NCBI GenBank assembly: GCA_016874775.1
Contig: VGTJ01000018.1
Coordinates: 1 to 46,455, forward strand
Source of the DNA: Deltaproteobacteria bacterium
GTDB taxonomy: Bacteria; Desulfobacterota; Binatia; Bin18
Length of the DNA: 46,455 bases
Direction: 5' to 3'
Both the position numbers and the translations under genes were made by a program. How positions within the stretch are numbered: the stretch's first letter is position 1; every line of letters begins with the position of its first letter. Below, one piece after another: positions 16,728 through 26,103 of this stretch. The notes beneath the pieces were generated by a model. It was not told the origin of the DNA. It ran no database searches and was given only the letters and a program-made list of their open reading frames with translations.

Positions 16728-17792
16728 TTATGCATTCTGCATTAATGTTTCCATTGCTTCTACCAGCTTATCGATCTCCTCGTCAGTGCCGACCGTGATG
16801 CGGAGACAATCCGCTAATTCTGGAACCGAGAAGTACCGAACGAGAATGCCTTGATCCTTTAAGCCGCGATAGATTGGGTCCTGACTACTCCCTTTTTTCC
16901 GCGCCAAGATAAAATTGGTATGTGAGTCGTACACCAGATAACCTAGCTTGCGCAATTCGGTGGTGAGACGGGTTCGGGTTGCACGAATTTTCCCGACGTG
17001 CTTTTGCATCCAGTGATAATCTTCAAGCGCGGCTGTGGCTGCCACGATACTCAAGCGATTGACGTTGTACGAGTCTTTGACTTTGAGTAATTGCTGCATG
17101 AATTCCGGGTGGCCAAAGGCGAGGCCGACACGCATTCCGGCCAGCGAAAATGACTTCGAGAAGGTACGCAGAATCACTACATGGGGATATTTGTGAACGA
17201 GCGGTAAGGCGGTTTCCTCAGCAAAGTCGATATAGGCTTCATCGATGACAAGAATGCCAGAGACACGCTGAGCGAGGTCTTCAACTTGAGCGTGGGTCGG
17301 TAACGTTCCCGACGGCGCATTGGGGTGGCACAGGATCGTGAGCTTTGCGTCAACGTTCGCAAGTTGAGGAGGAAGGGAGAAATCATCGGCAAATGGTACG
17401 CGGACAATCTCGCCGTCCTGCATCGTTACCAGGTCATCATACAAACTATAGGTCGGGACTGGATAAGCAACACGATCTCCAGGGCCGACGCAGGTCCGCA
17501 TTAGCATCGTCAGCAGATCATCCGAACCGTTGCCAACGAGGATCTGCTCCCGTTTCAAGCCGTAGACTTCGGCAGCCTTATCGCGCAAACGATTGGCGAC
17601 CGGATCGGGATACAAGCGGAGATCCTCGCCGATAGCGTGTTGCAACGCTTCTAGCACCCGAGGAGAGGCCGGGTACGGATTCTCATTTGAATTCAACTTG
17701 ATATAGCGTTTGTCCTGGGGTTGCTCTCCTGGGACATACCCATGCATACGCTGGATAGTTGGGCGAACTATGTGATGGCGAGAAAAGGTCAC
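16728..17792 (-). CDS. hisC: Histidinol-phosphate aminotransferase
   Basis: HisC is a PLP enzyme that transaminates imidazole acetol phosphate in histidine synthesis, and some members also act on aromatic amino acids. The ~354-aa product shows YIKLNSNENPYPASP, RLYPDPVANRLR, VGNGSDDLL, CHPNAPSG, VIDEAYIDF and SKSFSLAGMRVG, with the PLP lysine in SKSFS, then LRITVGTDEE at the C-terminus. These are typical HisC motifs. GTG 17792 was chosen because AAGGAG lies 7 nt upstream; ATG 17798 would leave only 1 nt. No other his gene is here. Its last codons run into a heptanucleotide array (TATGCAT/TCTGCAT). Confidence 0.93.
   Translation of the reverse strand: MTFSRHHIVRPTIQRMHGYVPGEQPQDKRYIKLNSNENPYPASPRVLEALQHAIGEDLRLYPDPVANRLRDKAAEVYGLKREQILVGNGSDDLLTMLMRTCVGPGDRVAYPVPTYSLYDDLVTMQDGEIVRVPFADDFSLPPQLANVDAKLTILCHPNAPSGTLPTHAQVEDLAQRVSGILVIDEAYIDFAEETALPLVHKYPHVVILRTFSKSFSLAGMRVGLAFGHPEFMQQLLKVKDSYNVNRLSIVAATAALEDYHWMQKHVGKIRATRTRLTTELRKLGYLVYDSHTNFILARKKGSSQDPIYRGLKDQGILVRYFSVPELADCLRITVGTDEEIDKLVEAMETLMQNA
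16729..16749. repeat. Heptanucleotide array overlapping the hisC 3' end
   Basis: Units TATGCAT, TCTGCAT and TAATGTT lie in a row across the hisC stop codon. The last codons of HisC (LMQNA) are encoded within the array, so it may have extended or replaced the original C-terminus. Confidence 0.45.
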
Positions 17793-17917
17793 CCTCATAC
17801 TCCTTGATTTTGCTAGCAAAAACCTTTGCTGTCCCTTCATATAGCCGACTTATGGTCGTGAGAGAAGCGTGAAGGCGCCGATTTTTCCTCAGGAAATCCG
17901 CTGAAGAGTTGCAGTGT

Positions 17918-17948
17918 TTGCCAGCTTTTGTTACTCAGGAACTATAGA
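17918..17948 (+). promoter_or_regulatory. Possible sigma70-type promoter for the transglycosylase gene
   Basis: TTGCCA at 17918-17923 and TATAGA at 17943-17948 are separated by 19 nt, slightly longer than ideal. They lie about 100 bp before the MltD-like start in the divergent hisC/mltD spacer. The match is weak. Confidence 0.25.
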
Positions 17949-18045
17949 CTTCTAGCAAAATGACGATATTTGCTCGAAAGACGCCCGGATGCGTGGGTTT
18001 GGGTAGTGCAGAGGGACAGAGACTGTCGACATCGCAGGAGGGATA

Positions 18046-19416
18046 ATGAGTAGAGCCGGAGCCTGGGTAAGTAGGGTCTTTTTGGTTGTTTTATGGGCAT
18101 TTGCTCTTAATGTCGAGTACGCGCGAGGAGAGGAAAAAGAACCCTCTCATAGCTATTTCCCAATTCCCAAGTCCATTCGTCCACAAGTTGATTTCTGGAA
18201 AAAGATCTTTGCGGTCTATTCCCGCTATCAAGTCGTCATTCACGACACCGAGACCATGCAAATTTATCGTGTCCTGGATTTCCGTCGTCTGCGCGACGAT
18301 GAGGAACTGGACGAAGCGACGGTCAACCAGATCCGGCAGGATCAAACGAAGCTCGAAATGGCGCAGATTCGTTCCGTACTGACGAAGTTGCAAGGTTGTG
18401 TGGACGGACTGGAGAGCTGCGACAATCTTGACCCAGAAGAGAAGAAGATCTGGAATCTCTTTAAGGGGAATACTGATGTCGATCGTTTCCGGGCTGCTGC
18501 TGGAGAGGATCGATTACGTACTCAGACTGGCGTGCGTGAACGTTTCCGTGAGGGAGTGCAGAACTCCCGGCGCTATCTCAAGGCGATGGAAGAGATTTTC
18601 CAACGCGAAGGAGTGCCAGTCGAGTTAACCCGTCTTCCCCTCGTGGAATCCAGCTTCAATCTGAAGGCAACCTCAAAAGTCGGTGCGGCTGGAATCTGGC
18701 AGTTTATGCCTTCAACCGGTCGTCTCTATGACATGCAGGTCAGCAGCGCAATTGATGAACGTCGCGATCCACTTATTGCGACCGAAGCCGCTGCTCGTTT
18801 CCTCAAGTCGAACTATGAGAGACTTGGCGCTTGGCCATTAGCCATTACCGCATACAATCATGGGCCTGGTGGTGTTGCCACAGCGATCAATACCGTGGGG
18901 TCGCGTGATATCGGTGATATTGTCCGCCTCTATCGCGGCAAGAACTTTGGCTTCGCCTCGCGGAACTTCTATACTGAGTTTCTTGCGGCGCTCGATGTCG
19001 AGCGCAATCACAAGAAACACTTCGGTGCTCTCGAGATGGATGCACCGCTTGCATATGATGAGATTTCTCTTGAGTCTCCACTGTCTCTCAGCCGGGTGGC
19101 TGAATTTGTTGGTGTAGAGAGTGACGAGATACGTAACCTCAATCCGGCGTTAGGGAGTCCGATTCGTGAGGGTTCTTCGCCGATTCCTCGTGGGTATCAG
19201 CTGCGGCTGCCTTCAGGGACGTACACGACGTTCCAGCAACGCTATTCGGCGTGGCAGGATGAAGAACAAGCACGGATCGCTGCTGCTGAGCGTGCTCGAC
19301 AAGAACGCGTCGAAGCGGCGCGACGTGCCCAAGAAGAACGCCGGGCCGCGTGGCGTGCGAAACGTTCCACACTGGTGCGTGCAACCGTCAGCAAAAGCCG
19401 GAGACGTGGCGGATGA
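18046..19416 (+). CDS. Membrane-bound lytic murein transglycosylase (MltD-like)
   Basis: This 456-aa exported protein has an N-terminal hydrophobic signal (VFLVVLWAFALNVEYARG). It cleaves the glycan strands of peptidoglycan in the periplasm. The SLT domain (about residues 190-320) has the catalytic Glu in LPLVESSFNLKATSKVGAAG, then GIWQFMPSTGR and AITAYNHGPGGV. A LysM-like segment (SLSRVAEFVGVESDEIRNLNP) follows near residue 350. The tail is a charged Ala/Arg/Glu helix ending in a basic patch. The start has AGGAGG 6-8 nt upstream. The last four bases (ATGA) overlap the start of the macro-domain gene, so the two are translationally coupled. Confidence 0.9.
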   Translation: MSRAGAWVSRVFLVVLWAFALNVEYARGEEKEPSHSYFPIPKSIRPQVDFWKKIFAVYSRYQVVIHDTETMQIYRVLDFRRLRDDEELDEATVNQIRQDQTKLEMAQIRSVLTKLQGCVDGLESCDNLDPEEKKIWNLFKGNTDVDRFRAAAGEDRLRTQTGVRERFREGVQNSRRYLKAMEEIFQREGVPVELTRLPLVESSFNLKATSKVGAAGIWQFMPSTGRLYDMQVSSAIDERRDPLIATEAAARFLKSNYERLGAWPLAITAYNHGPGGVATAINTVGSRDIGDIVRLYRGKNFGFASRNFYTEFLAALDVERNHKKHFGALEMDAPLAYDEISLESPLSLSRVAEFVGVESDEIRNLNPALGSPIREGSSPIPRGYQLRLPSGTYTTFQQRYSAWQDEEQARIAAAERARQERVEAARRAQEERRAAWRAKRSTLVRATVSKSRRRGG

Positions 19417-19952
19417 CCTGGAAGACGCACGTCAGTCTGCTCCAAGGCGATATTACTGACGCAGACGTTGATGCGATCGTCAATGCGGCGAACACTGAGT
19501 TGCAACTTGGTGCCGGAGTAGCCGGTGCCATCCGACGCAAAGGCGGGCCCACCATTCAGCACGCATGTGATGCGCATGGGCCAGTCCCATTAGGTGAAGC
19601 CGCGCTCACGAACGGTGGCAATCTCACAGCCCGTTATGTCATCCATGCCGCCAGCATGCATCTTGGTGGCCTCACGAGCGAAGACAGCCTTCGGGCGGCG
19701 ACCATGAACAGCCTGAAACGTGCGACTGAGAAACAACTGACCTCGATTGCCTTTCCGGCAGTCGGCACAGGGATCGCTGGATTTCCGCTCGCTCGTTGCG
19801 CAACTATCATGCTCGAAGAAGTGCGCAAGCACTTGAGCACGCAGACTTCGCTGCAGCACATGCTGTTCGTTTTATTTGACGCCGCGGCGCTCCGTGTTTT
19901 TCAGCAGACGTTGGCGACTATGCCAGACGGTGAGAGCAACTACATCGGATAG
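19413..19952 (+). CDS. Macro domain protein (ADP-ribose binding/hydrolysing)
   Basis: The 179-aa product is one macro domain. It has VSLLQGDITDADVDAIVNAAN, the ELQLGAGVAGAIRRKGG loop, GEAALTNGGNL, ARYVIHAAS and FPAVGTGIAGFPL, the usual ADP-ribose contacts. Members bind ADP-ribose, O-acetyl-ADP-ribose or ADP-ribosylated proteins and often hydrolyse them. ATG 19413 overlaps the TGA of the transglycosylase gene in an ATGA arrangement, which sets the start. No ADP-ribosyltransferase is next to it; the TIR protein 11 kb away is the only other NAD-linked domain in the window. Confidence 0.92.
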   Translation: MTWKTHVSLLQGDITDADVDAIVNAANTELQLGAGVAGAIRRKGGPTIQHACDAHGPVPLGEAALTNGGNLTARYVIHAASMHLGGLTSEDSLRAATMNSLKRATEKQLTSIAFPAVGTGIAGFPLARCATIMLEEVRKHLSTQTSLQHMLFVLFDAAALRVFQQTLATMPDGESNYIG

Positions 19953-19966
19953 ATTGAGGATACAGC

Positions 19967-21412
19967 TCACCGCACAACGAGTTGCGTTGGAGCTGCAGGG
20001 GGAGCCGGTAGAGAACTCGGGACTCCTGGTGCCTTGAATCCCGCGAGTACTCGCCAGCCTGGGTTTGTGGTGCTTCCATCTCGCTCATAGGCTCCAACAT
20101 CTGACGGAGTAGTACGTGGCCTTGCATTAAAGTCCGTCGGCGGACTCACACTTGCCTCAGCTTTGTTGAGTAACGGCGAATTGGCCGTCGGCCAGAAATC
20201 GAACCCTCCAGGGTTCACAAACGCTGCTGAGGCTGTGCCACCAGCAAAGAACCGCACGTTGTCGATTGTTGCTCCACTGAGGCTTCCGTCGAGATAATTC
20301 GCACGAACTGTGAGTCCTGCACCGCCGATGCCGACCGCGCTGACTGCTGTGGTGCCAGCACAATAGAAGGCATTGTTGGCGAGAATTCCGTTGCTGACCG
20401 TGCCCCAACGTAACAACGTACACGCAGAGCCTCCATAGACTGTGTTATTGACAATCGTCAGGTTGCGCATCTGCGCGACTGCTTGGTGAGGGTATGTCGC
20501 AATACCCGTATCAGAGTTGACGACAATATTATTGCGCACGATGGCATCAGAGACCGCATAAATACCTTCTCCGCAATTCCATACCGTGTTCCCTTCGACG
20601 ATATTGGCCGAGGTACCGCCGCCATAGACAAAAATGCACGGATAGCGAACGCCACTGGTTGTGTCATGGATCACGTTGTCGCGGATGATATTGCCGGATG
20701 AACCGACTTTGACTTCGATACCGTCGTTCCCCCCGCTGCTCGTGGCGCGCAGATGATGGATGTAGTTGCCTTCAATAAGGCTGTTGGTGACGCGGCAGGA
20801 GCCATCGTGGCATCCCAGGTAGATCCCTTCGCCTTCGGTCTCGCGAGTAGTGTTCAAGCCAGTATGATGAATGTGATTGCGGCGGAAGATCAGTCCGTCC
20901 GCATTACCGGTATTGGCACGAAGGCCGTTATTCAAGGTTTCAAAGATCTCGCAGTCTTCGATCGTGATATGGTGGCTACTGATGAGGCGGACTCCACCAT
21001 CACCGCCGCGAAACCGCAATCCACGGATGATCAGATATGAGGAGTTGGCAATATCGATATTGTTCTGGAGTTGACTCGCCGCGGTCGAGCGGGTGATTAC
21101 CGGCTTCTCTCCAGTTGCTGCACGAATGATGATGGGCTGTGTCGCTGTGCCATTGACCGTGATGGCGCGGTAGCAGTCTTGGGAATAGGTTCCTCCGCGT
21201 AACACCAGTTCGTCCCCCGGCTTCAGCGTATTCGCGACAGTTTCAAACTGCTCGTTACAAGAGAACGTTGCTGGTGGAAAGATTTCTATGACAGCGGCAT
21301 ATCCTGGCTGCGGATATAAGAGCCAGCCACCTGAAAGGCCTATGGCAAGTTGAACGAGGAGAGGCGCAAGATAACGCAACCGAGGCAAGGGGTGACGACG
21401 TTGTTGGGTCAT
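19967..21412 (-). CDS. Secreted right-handed parallel beta-helix repeat protein
   Basis: The product is ~481 aa with a signal peptide (LAPLLVQLAIGLSG... to PGYAA). A region starts at LKPGDELVLRGGTYSQDCY, a typical opening of right-handed beta-helix proteins. PbH1-like turns follow: YLIIRGLRFRGG, HITIEDCEIFE, LIFRRNHIHHTG, SLIEGNYIHHL, NIIRDNVIHDT and NIVEGNTVWNC. The closing NARPRTTPSDVGAYERDG is the common end of this family. The fold occurs in polysaccharide lyases, epimerases and adhesins; no catalytic set can be named. ATG 21412 was chosen because AGGGAG lies 9 nt upstream and the signal peptide then fits. It is divergent from bamA and convergent with the macro gene, 14 bp apart. Confidence 0.85.
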   Translation of the reverse strand: MTQQRRHPLPRLRYLAPLLVQLAIGLSGGWLLYPQPGYAAVIEIFPPATFSCNEQFETVANTLKPGDELVLRGGTYSQDCYRAITVNGTATQPIIIRAATGEKPVITRSTAASQLQNNIDIANSSYLIIRGLRFRGGDGGVRLISSHHITIEDCEIFETLNNGLRANTGNADGLIFRRNHIHHTGLNTTRETEGEGIYLGCHDGSCRVTNSLIEGNYIHHLRATSSGGNDGIEVKVGSSGNIIRDNVIHDTTSGVRYPCIFVYGGGTSANIVEGNTVWNCGEGIYAVSDAIVRNNIVVNSDTGIATYPHQAVAQMRNLTIVNNTVYGGSACTLLRWGTVSNGILANNAFYCAGTTAVSAVGIGGAGLTVRANYLDGSLSGATIDNVRFFAGGTASAAFVNPGGFDFWPTANSPLLNKAEASVSPPTDFNARPRTTPSDVGAYERDGSTTNPGWRVLAGFKAPGVPSSLPAPPAAPTQLVVR

Positions 21413-21605
21413 GCAATTGTGCTCCCTAACGAGACAAAATATGGGGCTGGGATGAGTCATTGTTTGTCGTGTCCACTGTAGCCGGAATTGGGGAGCGAAC
21501 CTAATGTGGGGAGAAGTCCTGATTAGCGACTTTACAATGAATGGGGATTCTGTTACGGGAATCTCGTCACGTGTGAAAGAAGTATTCACAGAAGTACCCT
21601 GAATT

Positions 21606-24140
21606 ATGATACGCACGATCTGGGTGGTAAGTGCGGCCTTCCTGCTTTTTCTCAATCAAGCACAGGCTGATAATCTTAACGCAACGTCTCCCTCTGGTTC
21701 ACCCCAGAAGCTTGAGCAGGCGCCTCCGCCGACTTCCCCTGCTGATCCTGCCCCATCGCCTGCAGGTCGGTCGATTGGCCAGATTCAAGTCTCGGGGAAT
21801 GACCGCGTTGAGGAGGAGGCGATTCGCGTCTACATCAAAAGCATGATTGGTGAGCCCTTGAACGAGGAGCAAGTCGATCGCGATATCAAGGCGATCTACA
21901 ATATGGGCTTCTTCAAAAATGTGGAAGCGCAAGTGACAGAAGACAAAGGACGTACGGTTCTCACCTACTCGGTGAACGAACGCCCGCTGCTCCGTGAGGT
22001 ACGTATTGAGGGGCAAAAGACACTCTCGAAGACTGAAATCGAAAATAAGCTGAAAGTACATCCGCGGACGATTCTCAACCCTGTCAGAATTCGTCGTGGT
22101 GTTGAAGAAGTGAAGAAAGAGTATGAGAAGAAAGGGCATCTGGATGCCGACATCACCTATCGCACTGAGCAACAAGAGTCCGGTGATGTGATTCTTACTT
22201 TTACGGTAACTGAGAACGAGCGCATCAAAATCAAAGATCTGCTCTTCGAAGGCAACAAAGCGCTTTCCGCTACGCAACTCAGCGCAATTATTCAGACGAG
22301 AAAAAGAAACTTTCTTTCTCGTTTCATGAACACGGGCGTCCTCAATAACGACGCGCTCAAGACCGATGTCGAGCGCGTGACCGCCTTCTATTACGACAAT
22401 GGCTATATCAACGTACGCGTCGGTGAGCCGAAAGTTGAACGTAAAGAAGACGGTCTGTATGTCACGATTCGTATTGATGAAGGTGAACAATTCTCGGTCG
22501 GTGAGATCGGCTTCGTTGGCGAGGTCCCAGGTGGAGAAGATGGGGCAAAACAGCGCATCGCCCTCGAGAAAGGGAAAATGTTCAAAGCCAGTATGTTACG
22601 TGATGATGTTTTCCGTCTCACGGGCTATTTTAGTGATCAAGGATTTGCCTTCGTCAACGTTGAGCCTGAAACCAACGTCCGGCCAGAAACGAAGACGGTG
22701 GATGTCAATTATCGGGTTGATAAAGGGCCCGAAGTGTATGTCGATCGTGTTGAGATTGCTGGCAATACCAAAACGCGCGACAAAGTGATTCGTCGCGAAC
22801 TCCGCATTGAAGAGCAAGGGTTGTTCTCCGCTTCTGGCTTACAGATGAGCAAGGAGCGAGTCCAGCGTTTAGGGTTTTTTGAAGATGTGAACGTGGCAAC
22901 ACAGCGTGGGCCGCGCAATGATCTGCTGAACGTCCTGGTCGATGTGAAAGAGGCACAGACCGGTGCCTTTAGCGTTGGCGCAGGATTTAATTCATCCACC
23001 AGCATCATCGGGACCGCTCGCATACAGGAGAACAACCTGTTTGGTCGCGGTCAGCAACTCGTGCTCGGTGCGAGCCTTGGGACGCGCTACAAGAACTCCA
23101 TGCTCAGTTTCTACGATACCTATTTTCTTGATACGCGATTTTCCGTTGGGGCCAGTCTCTTTGATTGGCAATTTGCCTTTGAAGACTTTGATCGGGCTGG
23201 GACCGGTGGTGGAGTTCGCCTCTCCTATCCTATCAGTGCGTTAGGCTATACCCGATTGTTCGGATATGGCCTTGAGGATGTCTACCTCGGCGTCAACTAC
23301 CAGTGGGAACGCGCGCGCATTTCGAATTTCGATCAGATCACGCCGGCGGCAATTCGTGCCGAGCGTGGTACGAAAACAACCGGTTTGATTAGTCCGACGC
23401 TGATGCGCAATACCCTGAACAATTTCATGGATCCGACCGGTGGTTCCTATCATAGCCTCTCACTGGGCTTCGCTGGTTTTGGTGGTGGGGTGACCTATCA
23501 GAAGGCTGAGCTTGAGGCCCGCTATTTCCTACCTGTATATAATAGCCCCAGGTGGGGCCAGTTTACCTGGATGACTGGTGGATTCTTTGGCTATGGTCTC
23601 GGTGATATCGACTTCGTTGAAGAGAGCCATATTGGCACGCAACGCCGACGCATCTTGAAAGATGATATGCCACTGTTCGATCGTTATTTTCCTGGTGGAA
23701 TCAATTCGATTCGCGGCTTTGGCGAACGTAGCCTTGGGCCACGTGAAGATGTGATTGTCACTGTGACAAGAGCCGATGGAACCCAGAGAAAACGGACGTA
23801 CCGCCGACCAATCGGTGGCAGTGAACAGATGATTTTCAACAACGAAATCACTTTCCCTATTGTTCAGCAGCTCAACCTCAAAGGAGTTGTCTTTGCGGAT
23901 ATGGGGAACGCGTTTACCCAAAGAAACGGTATCGACTTTAGTGATCTCCGCTATTCGGTGGGAGCGGGTGTTCGCTGGCGCTCTCCGTTTGGGCCCATTC
24001 GTATCGAAATGGGTAAAGCCTTGAACCCAAAACGGGATGAACGGACGAGCACGCTGCATTTCTCCTTCGGGAACTTTGGTATTGGACATGGTGGCGGGCG
24101 ATACTTTGGTGGCGGCTATGGTGGGATGTCTCCATTCTAG
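21606..24140 (+). CDS. bamA: Outer membrane protein assembly factor BamA
   Basis: BamA is the Omp85 core of the machine that inserts beta-barrel proteins into the outer membrane. The 844-aa product has a signal peptide (IWVVSAAFLLFLNQAQA), a Pro-rich linker and then five POTRA repeats (about 50-420). These start with IGQIQVSGNDRVEEEAI; a later one reads VDRVEIAGNTKTRDKV. A 16-strand barrel follows, with the conserved loop-6 motif IRGFGERSLGP (VRGF type) and GVVFADMGNAF. After the usual barrel-end signal (LHFSFGNFG) there are about 18 extra Gly-rich residues that again end in Phe. It leads the skp-fabZ-lpxA-lpxI cluster. The ribosome site is weak. Confidence 0.95.
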   Translation: MIRTIWVVSAAFLLFLNQAQADNLNATSPSGSPQKLEQAPPPTSPADPAPSPAGRSIGQIQVSGNDRVEEEAIRVYIKSMIGEPLNEEQVDRDIKAIYNMGFFKNVEAQVTEDKGRTVLTYSVNERPLLREVRIEGQKTLSKTEIENKLKVHPRTILNPVRIRRGVEEVKKEYEKKGHLDADITYRTEQQESGDVILTFTVTENERIKIKDLLFEGNKALSATQLSAIIQTRKRNFLSRFMNTGVLNNDALKTDVERVTAFYYDNGYINVRVGEPKVERKEDGLYVTIRIDEGEQFSVGEIGFVGEVPGGEDGAKQRIALEKGKMFKASMLRDDVFRLTGYFSDQGFAFVNVEPETNVRPETKTVDVNYRVDKGPEVYVDRVEIAGNTKTRDKVIRRELRIEEQGLFSASGLQMSKERVQRLGFFEDVNVATQRGPRNDLLNVLVDVKEAQTGAFSVGAGFNSSTSIIGTARIQENNLFGRGQQLVLGASLGTRYKNSMLSFYDTYFLDTRFSVGASLFDWQFAFEDFDRAGTGGGVRLSYPISALGYTRLFGYGLEDVYLGVNYQWERARISNFDQITPAAIRAERGTKTTGLISPTLMRNTLNNFMDPTGGSYHSLSLGFAGFGGGVTYQKAELEARYFLPVYNSPRWGQFTWMTGGFFGYGLGDIDFVEESHIGTQRRRILKDDMPLFDRYFPGGINSIRGFGERSLGPREDVIVTVTRADGTQRKRTYRRPIGGSEQMIFNNEITFPIVQQLNLKGVVFADMGNAFTQRNGIDFSDLRYSVGAGVRWRSPFGPIRIEMGKALNPKRDERTSTLHFSFGNFGIGHGGGRYFGGGYGGMSPF

Positions 24141-24230
24141 TAACACAAAGTATTCAGACGTTAAAACTTCATCGACGGATACTGTTGATCTTCGTCAGCA
24201 CGAGGATCAACGCATAAGGGAGAAGCGAAC

Positions 24231-24794
24231 ATGTGTAACCGTATTTCCTTGTTGATCCTCTCAAGCGTATTTCTGTTTGCCCCGATCGACGTGCAGGCAG
24301 AAGAGCTCAAGCTCGGATATGTCGATTTACAGAAAGCGCTCAATGATTCAGAGGCTGGAAAGCAAGCCAAAGAGCAGTTCAAAGCAGAAGTAGACAGAGC
24401 TGAGCAAACGCTAGAAAAACGAAAAAGTGAAGTAGAGAAGCTCAAAGAAGAACTTGAGAAAAAGGGCCTCCTCCTGAACGATGAACAACGCGATGCCCTT
24501 GAGCGAGACTATCGCGATAAGCTCACTGACTTCGAGCGTGTCTACAAAAACATGCAACAAGAACTGCAGATCAAAGACCGTCAATTGACTGGCCGTATCC
24601 TTGAGGGGCTGCGTGAGGTGGTACAAAGCGTTGGCGAACAGGGAAGCTACACGGTCATCCTTGAGGGAAACAACACCGTCGTGTTGTATGGTGCCAAAGC
24701 TATTGACCTGACCGAGACAATTATCAAAGCCTACAACCAGAAAGGGACGAAAGTGTCCCAGAGCCCTGCGCCTGCCAAGGCCGCAGCTAATTAA
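24231..24794 (+). CDS. skp: OmpH/Skp family periplasmic chaperone
   Basis: Skp holds unfolded outer-membrane proteins on their way to BamA. The 187-aa product has a signal peptide (SLLILSSVFLFAPIDVQA) and starts its mature part with LKLGYVDLQKALNDSEAGK, the Skp hallmark. A long coiled-coil region (about residues 45-120, rich in Lys/Glu) follows, and it closes with a beta strand segment (YTVILEGNNTVVLYG). An Ala/Pro tail ends it. The start has GGGAG 8 nt upstream. It lies 90 bp after bamA. Confidence 0.93.
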   Translation: MCNRISLLILSSVFLFAPIDVQAEELKLGYVDLQKALNDSEAGKQAKEQFKAEVDRAEQTLEKRKSEVEKLKEELEKKGLLLNDEQRDALERDYRDKLTDFERVYKNMQQELQIKDRQLTGRILEGLREVVQSVGEQGSYTVILEGNNTVVLYGAKAIDLTETIIKAYNQKGTKVSQSPAPAKAAAN

Positions 24795-24799
24795 CACGT

Positions 24800-25258
24800 A
24801 TGGATAGTATCCAGGTCGCAACGCTGCTTCCCCACCGCTACCCGTTTCTCTTGGTCGACCGCGTAGTGGAGATCGAGGCTGGGAAGCGGATTGTCGCGAT
24901 CAAAAATGTCACCATCAACGAGCCATTCTTTACTGGCCATTTTCCCGGTTATCCCATTATGCCCGGAGTCTTACTCTGCGAGGCAGTGGTACAGGCTGGA
25001 GGGATCCTCGCACGTTTGACGTCGGGAGAAGTTGACGACCACGATCGTGTCCTGGCCATGCTCACGTCACTCGACCGTGTCCGTTTTCGTCAGCAGGTCA
25101 CTCCTGGTGATCAGTTGCGACTAGAGGTCGAAACCGTCCGCCGACGAGGGTCTTTTTGGAAAATGCGCGGGACGGCGCAGGTGGATGGAAAAACCGCTGC
25201 TGAGTTGGAGTTTACCGTCGTGTTTGAGGTCGACCGCCCTCAGGAGGCGCGGTCGTGA
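24800..25258 (+). CDS. fabZ: 3-hydroxyacyl-ACP dehydratase FabZ
   Basis: FabZ dehydrates 3-hydroxyacyl-ACP in fatty acid elongation and so competes with LpxA for 3-hydroxyacyl chains. The 152-aa hot-dog fold protein has [14 protein letters not shown], the catalytic His47 in [13 protein letters not shown] and Glu61 in CEAVVQAGG. The start lies 5 nt after the skp stop. Its stop overlaps the lpxA GTG by four bases (GTGA), so the genes are coupled. In many genomes lpxD lies between skp and fabZ; it is absent here. Confidence 0.96.
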   Translation: MDSIQVATLLPHRYPFLLVDRVVEIEAGKRIVAIKNVTINEPFFTGHFPGYPIMPGVLLCEAVVQAGGILARLTSGEVDDHDRVLAMLTSLDRVRFRQQVTPGDQLRLEVETVRRRGSFWKMRGTAQVDGKTAAELEFTVVFEVDRPQEARS

Positions 25259-26085
25259 CGTACACGGCCTCGTTTATCCATCCTTCTGCGGTTGTTGCAC
25301 CCGAAGCCCAGATTGGCAGCGGCGTAGAGATTGGCCCCTACACGGTCATTGGCCCGTATGTGACGATAGGTGCGGGAACTCGTGTTGGCCCACATGTCGT
25401 CATTGAAGGGCGGACGACCATTGGACGCGAGAATCAGATTTTTCAGTTTGCCAGTATCGGCGCGATTCCGCAGGACAAGAAATATCGCGGCGAAGAGAGC
25501 CAGTTGATCATTGGCAATCATAACGCCATTCGTGAATTTGCCACGTTGCACCTCGGGACCGAAGGTGGCGGGATGGTGACGCGCATCGGCAATCATAATC
25601 TGCTGATGAACTACTCCCATGTGGCGCATGACTGCCAAATTGGGAATTCCACCGTGCTTGCCAATGGGGCGACGCTTGCGGGGCATGTGGCAATTGAGGA
25701 CTATGTCACCGTGGGCGGACTGGTGGCGATTCATCAATTTACGCGTATCGGTGAGTCGGCACTGCTCGCGGGTGGTGCGATGGTATCACAAGACGTCCCT
25801 CCTTATTGTGTGGCCACGGGAGATCGTGCACACCTCAACGGCCTCAATCTTATCGGCTTAAAGCGACGCGGGTTTGCGCCTGAGGAAATTTCTGCGCTGA
25901 AGAAAGCATATCGGACGCTGTTTGCCGAAGCGCTCCCACTGAAAGACGCTGTTCTACGCTTACGGGAAGAATTCAGCGCTTCTGTCGCTGTTGCTCATCT
26001 CACTGCGTTTGTTGCGGAATCGCAGCGCGGGGTGTGTCGCCCGCGTGGCAATGCTGATCCTGAAGGTGGAGAAGAAGCGTTGTAG
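25255..26085 (+). CDS. lpxA: UDP-N-acetylglucosamine acyltransferase LpxA
   Basis: LpxA transfers a 3-hydroxyacyl chain from ACP to UDP-GlcNAc, the first step of lipid A synthesis. The 276-aa product has hexapeptide repeats (IGSGVEIGPYTVIGPYVTIG and onward), the catalytic His125 in NYSHVAHDCQIG with His122 before it, and the C-terminal helical signature HLNGLNLIGLKRRGF. The GTG start at 25255 overlaps the fabZ stop. The C-terminus is slightly longer than usual, with a charged tail (RPRGNADPEGGEEAL). Confidence 0.96.
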   Translation: MTYTASFIHPSAVVAPEAQIGSGVEIGPYTVIGPYVTIGAGTRVGPHVVIEGRTTIGRENQIFQFASIGAIPQDKKYRGEESQLIIGNHNAIREFATLHLGTEGGGMVTRIGNHNLLMNYSHVAHDCQIGNSTVLANGATLAGHVAIEDYVTVGGLVAIHQFTRIGESALLAGGAMVSQDVPPYCVATGDRAHLNGLNLIGLKRRGFAPEEISALKKAYRTLFAEALPLKDAVLRLREEFSASVAVAHLTAFVAESQRGVCRPRGNADPEGGEEAL

Positions 26086-26103
26086 ATCCACCAGCGAGAA
26101 GTT

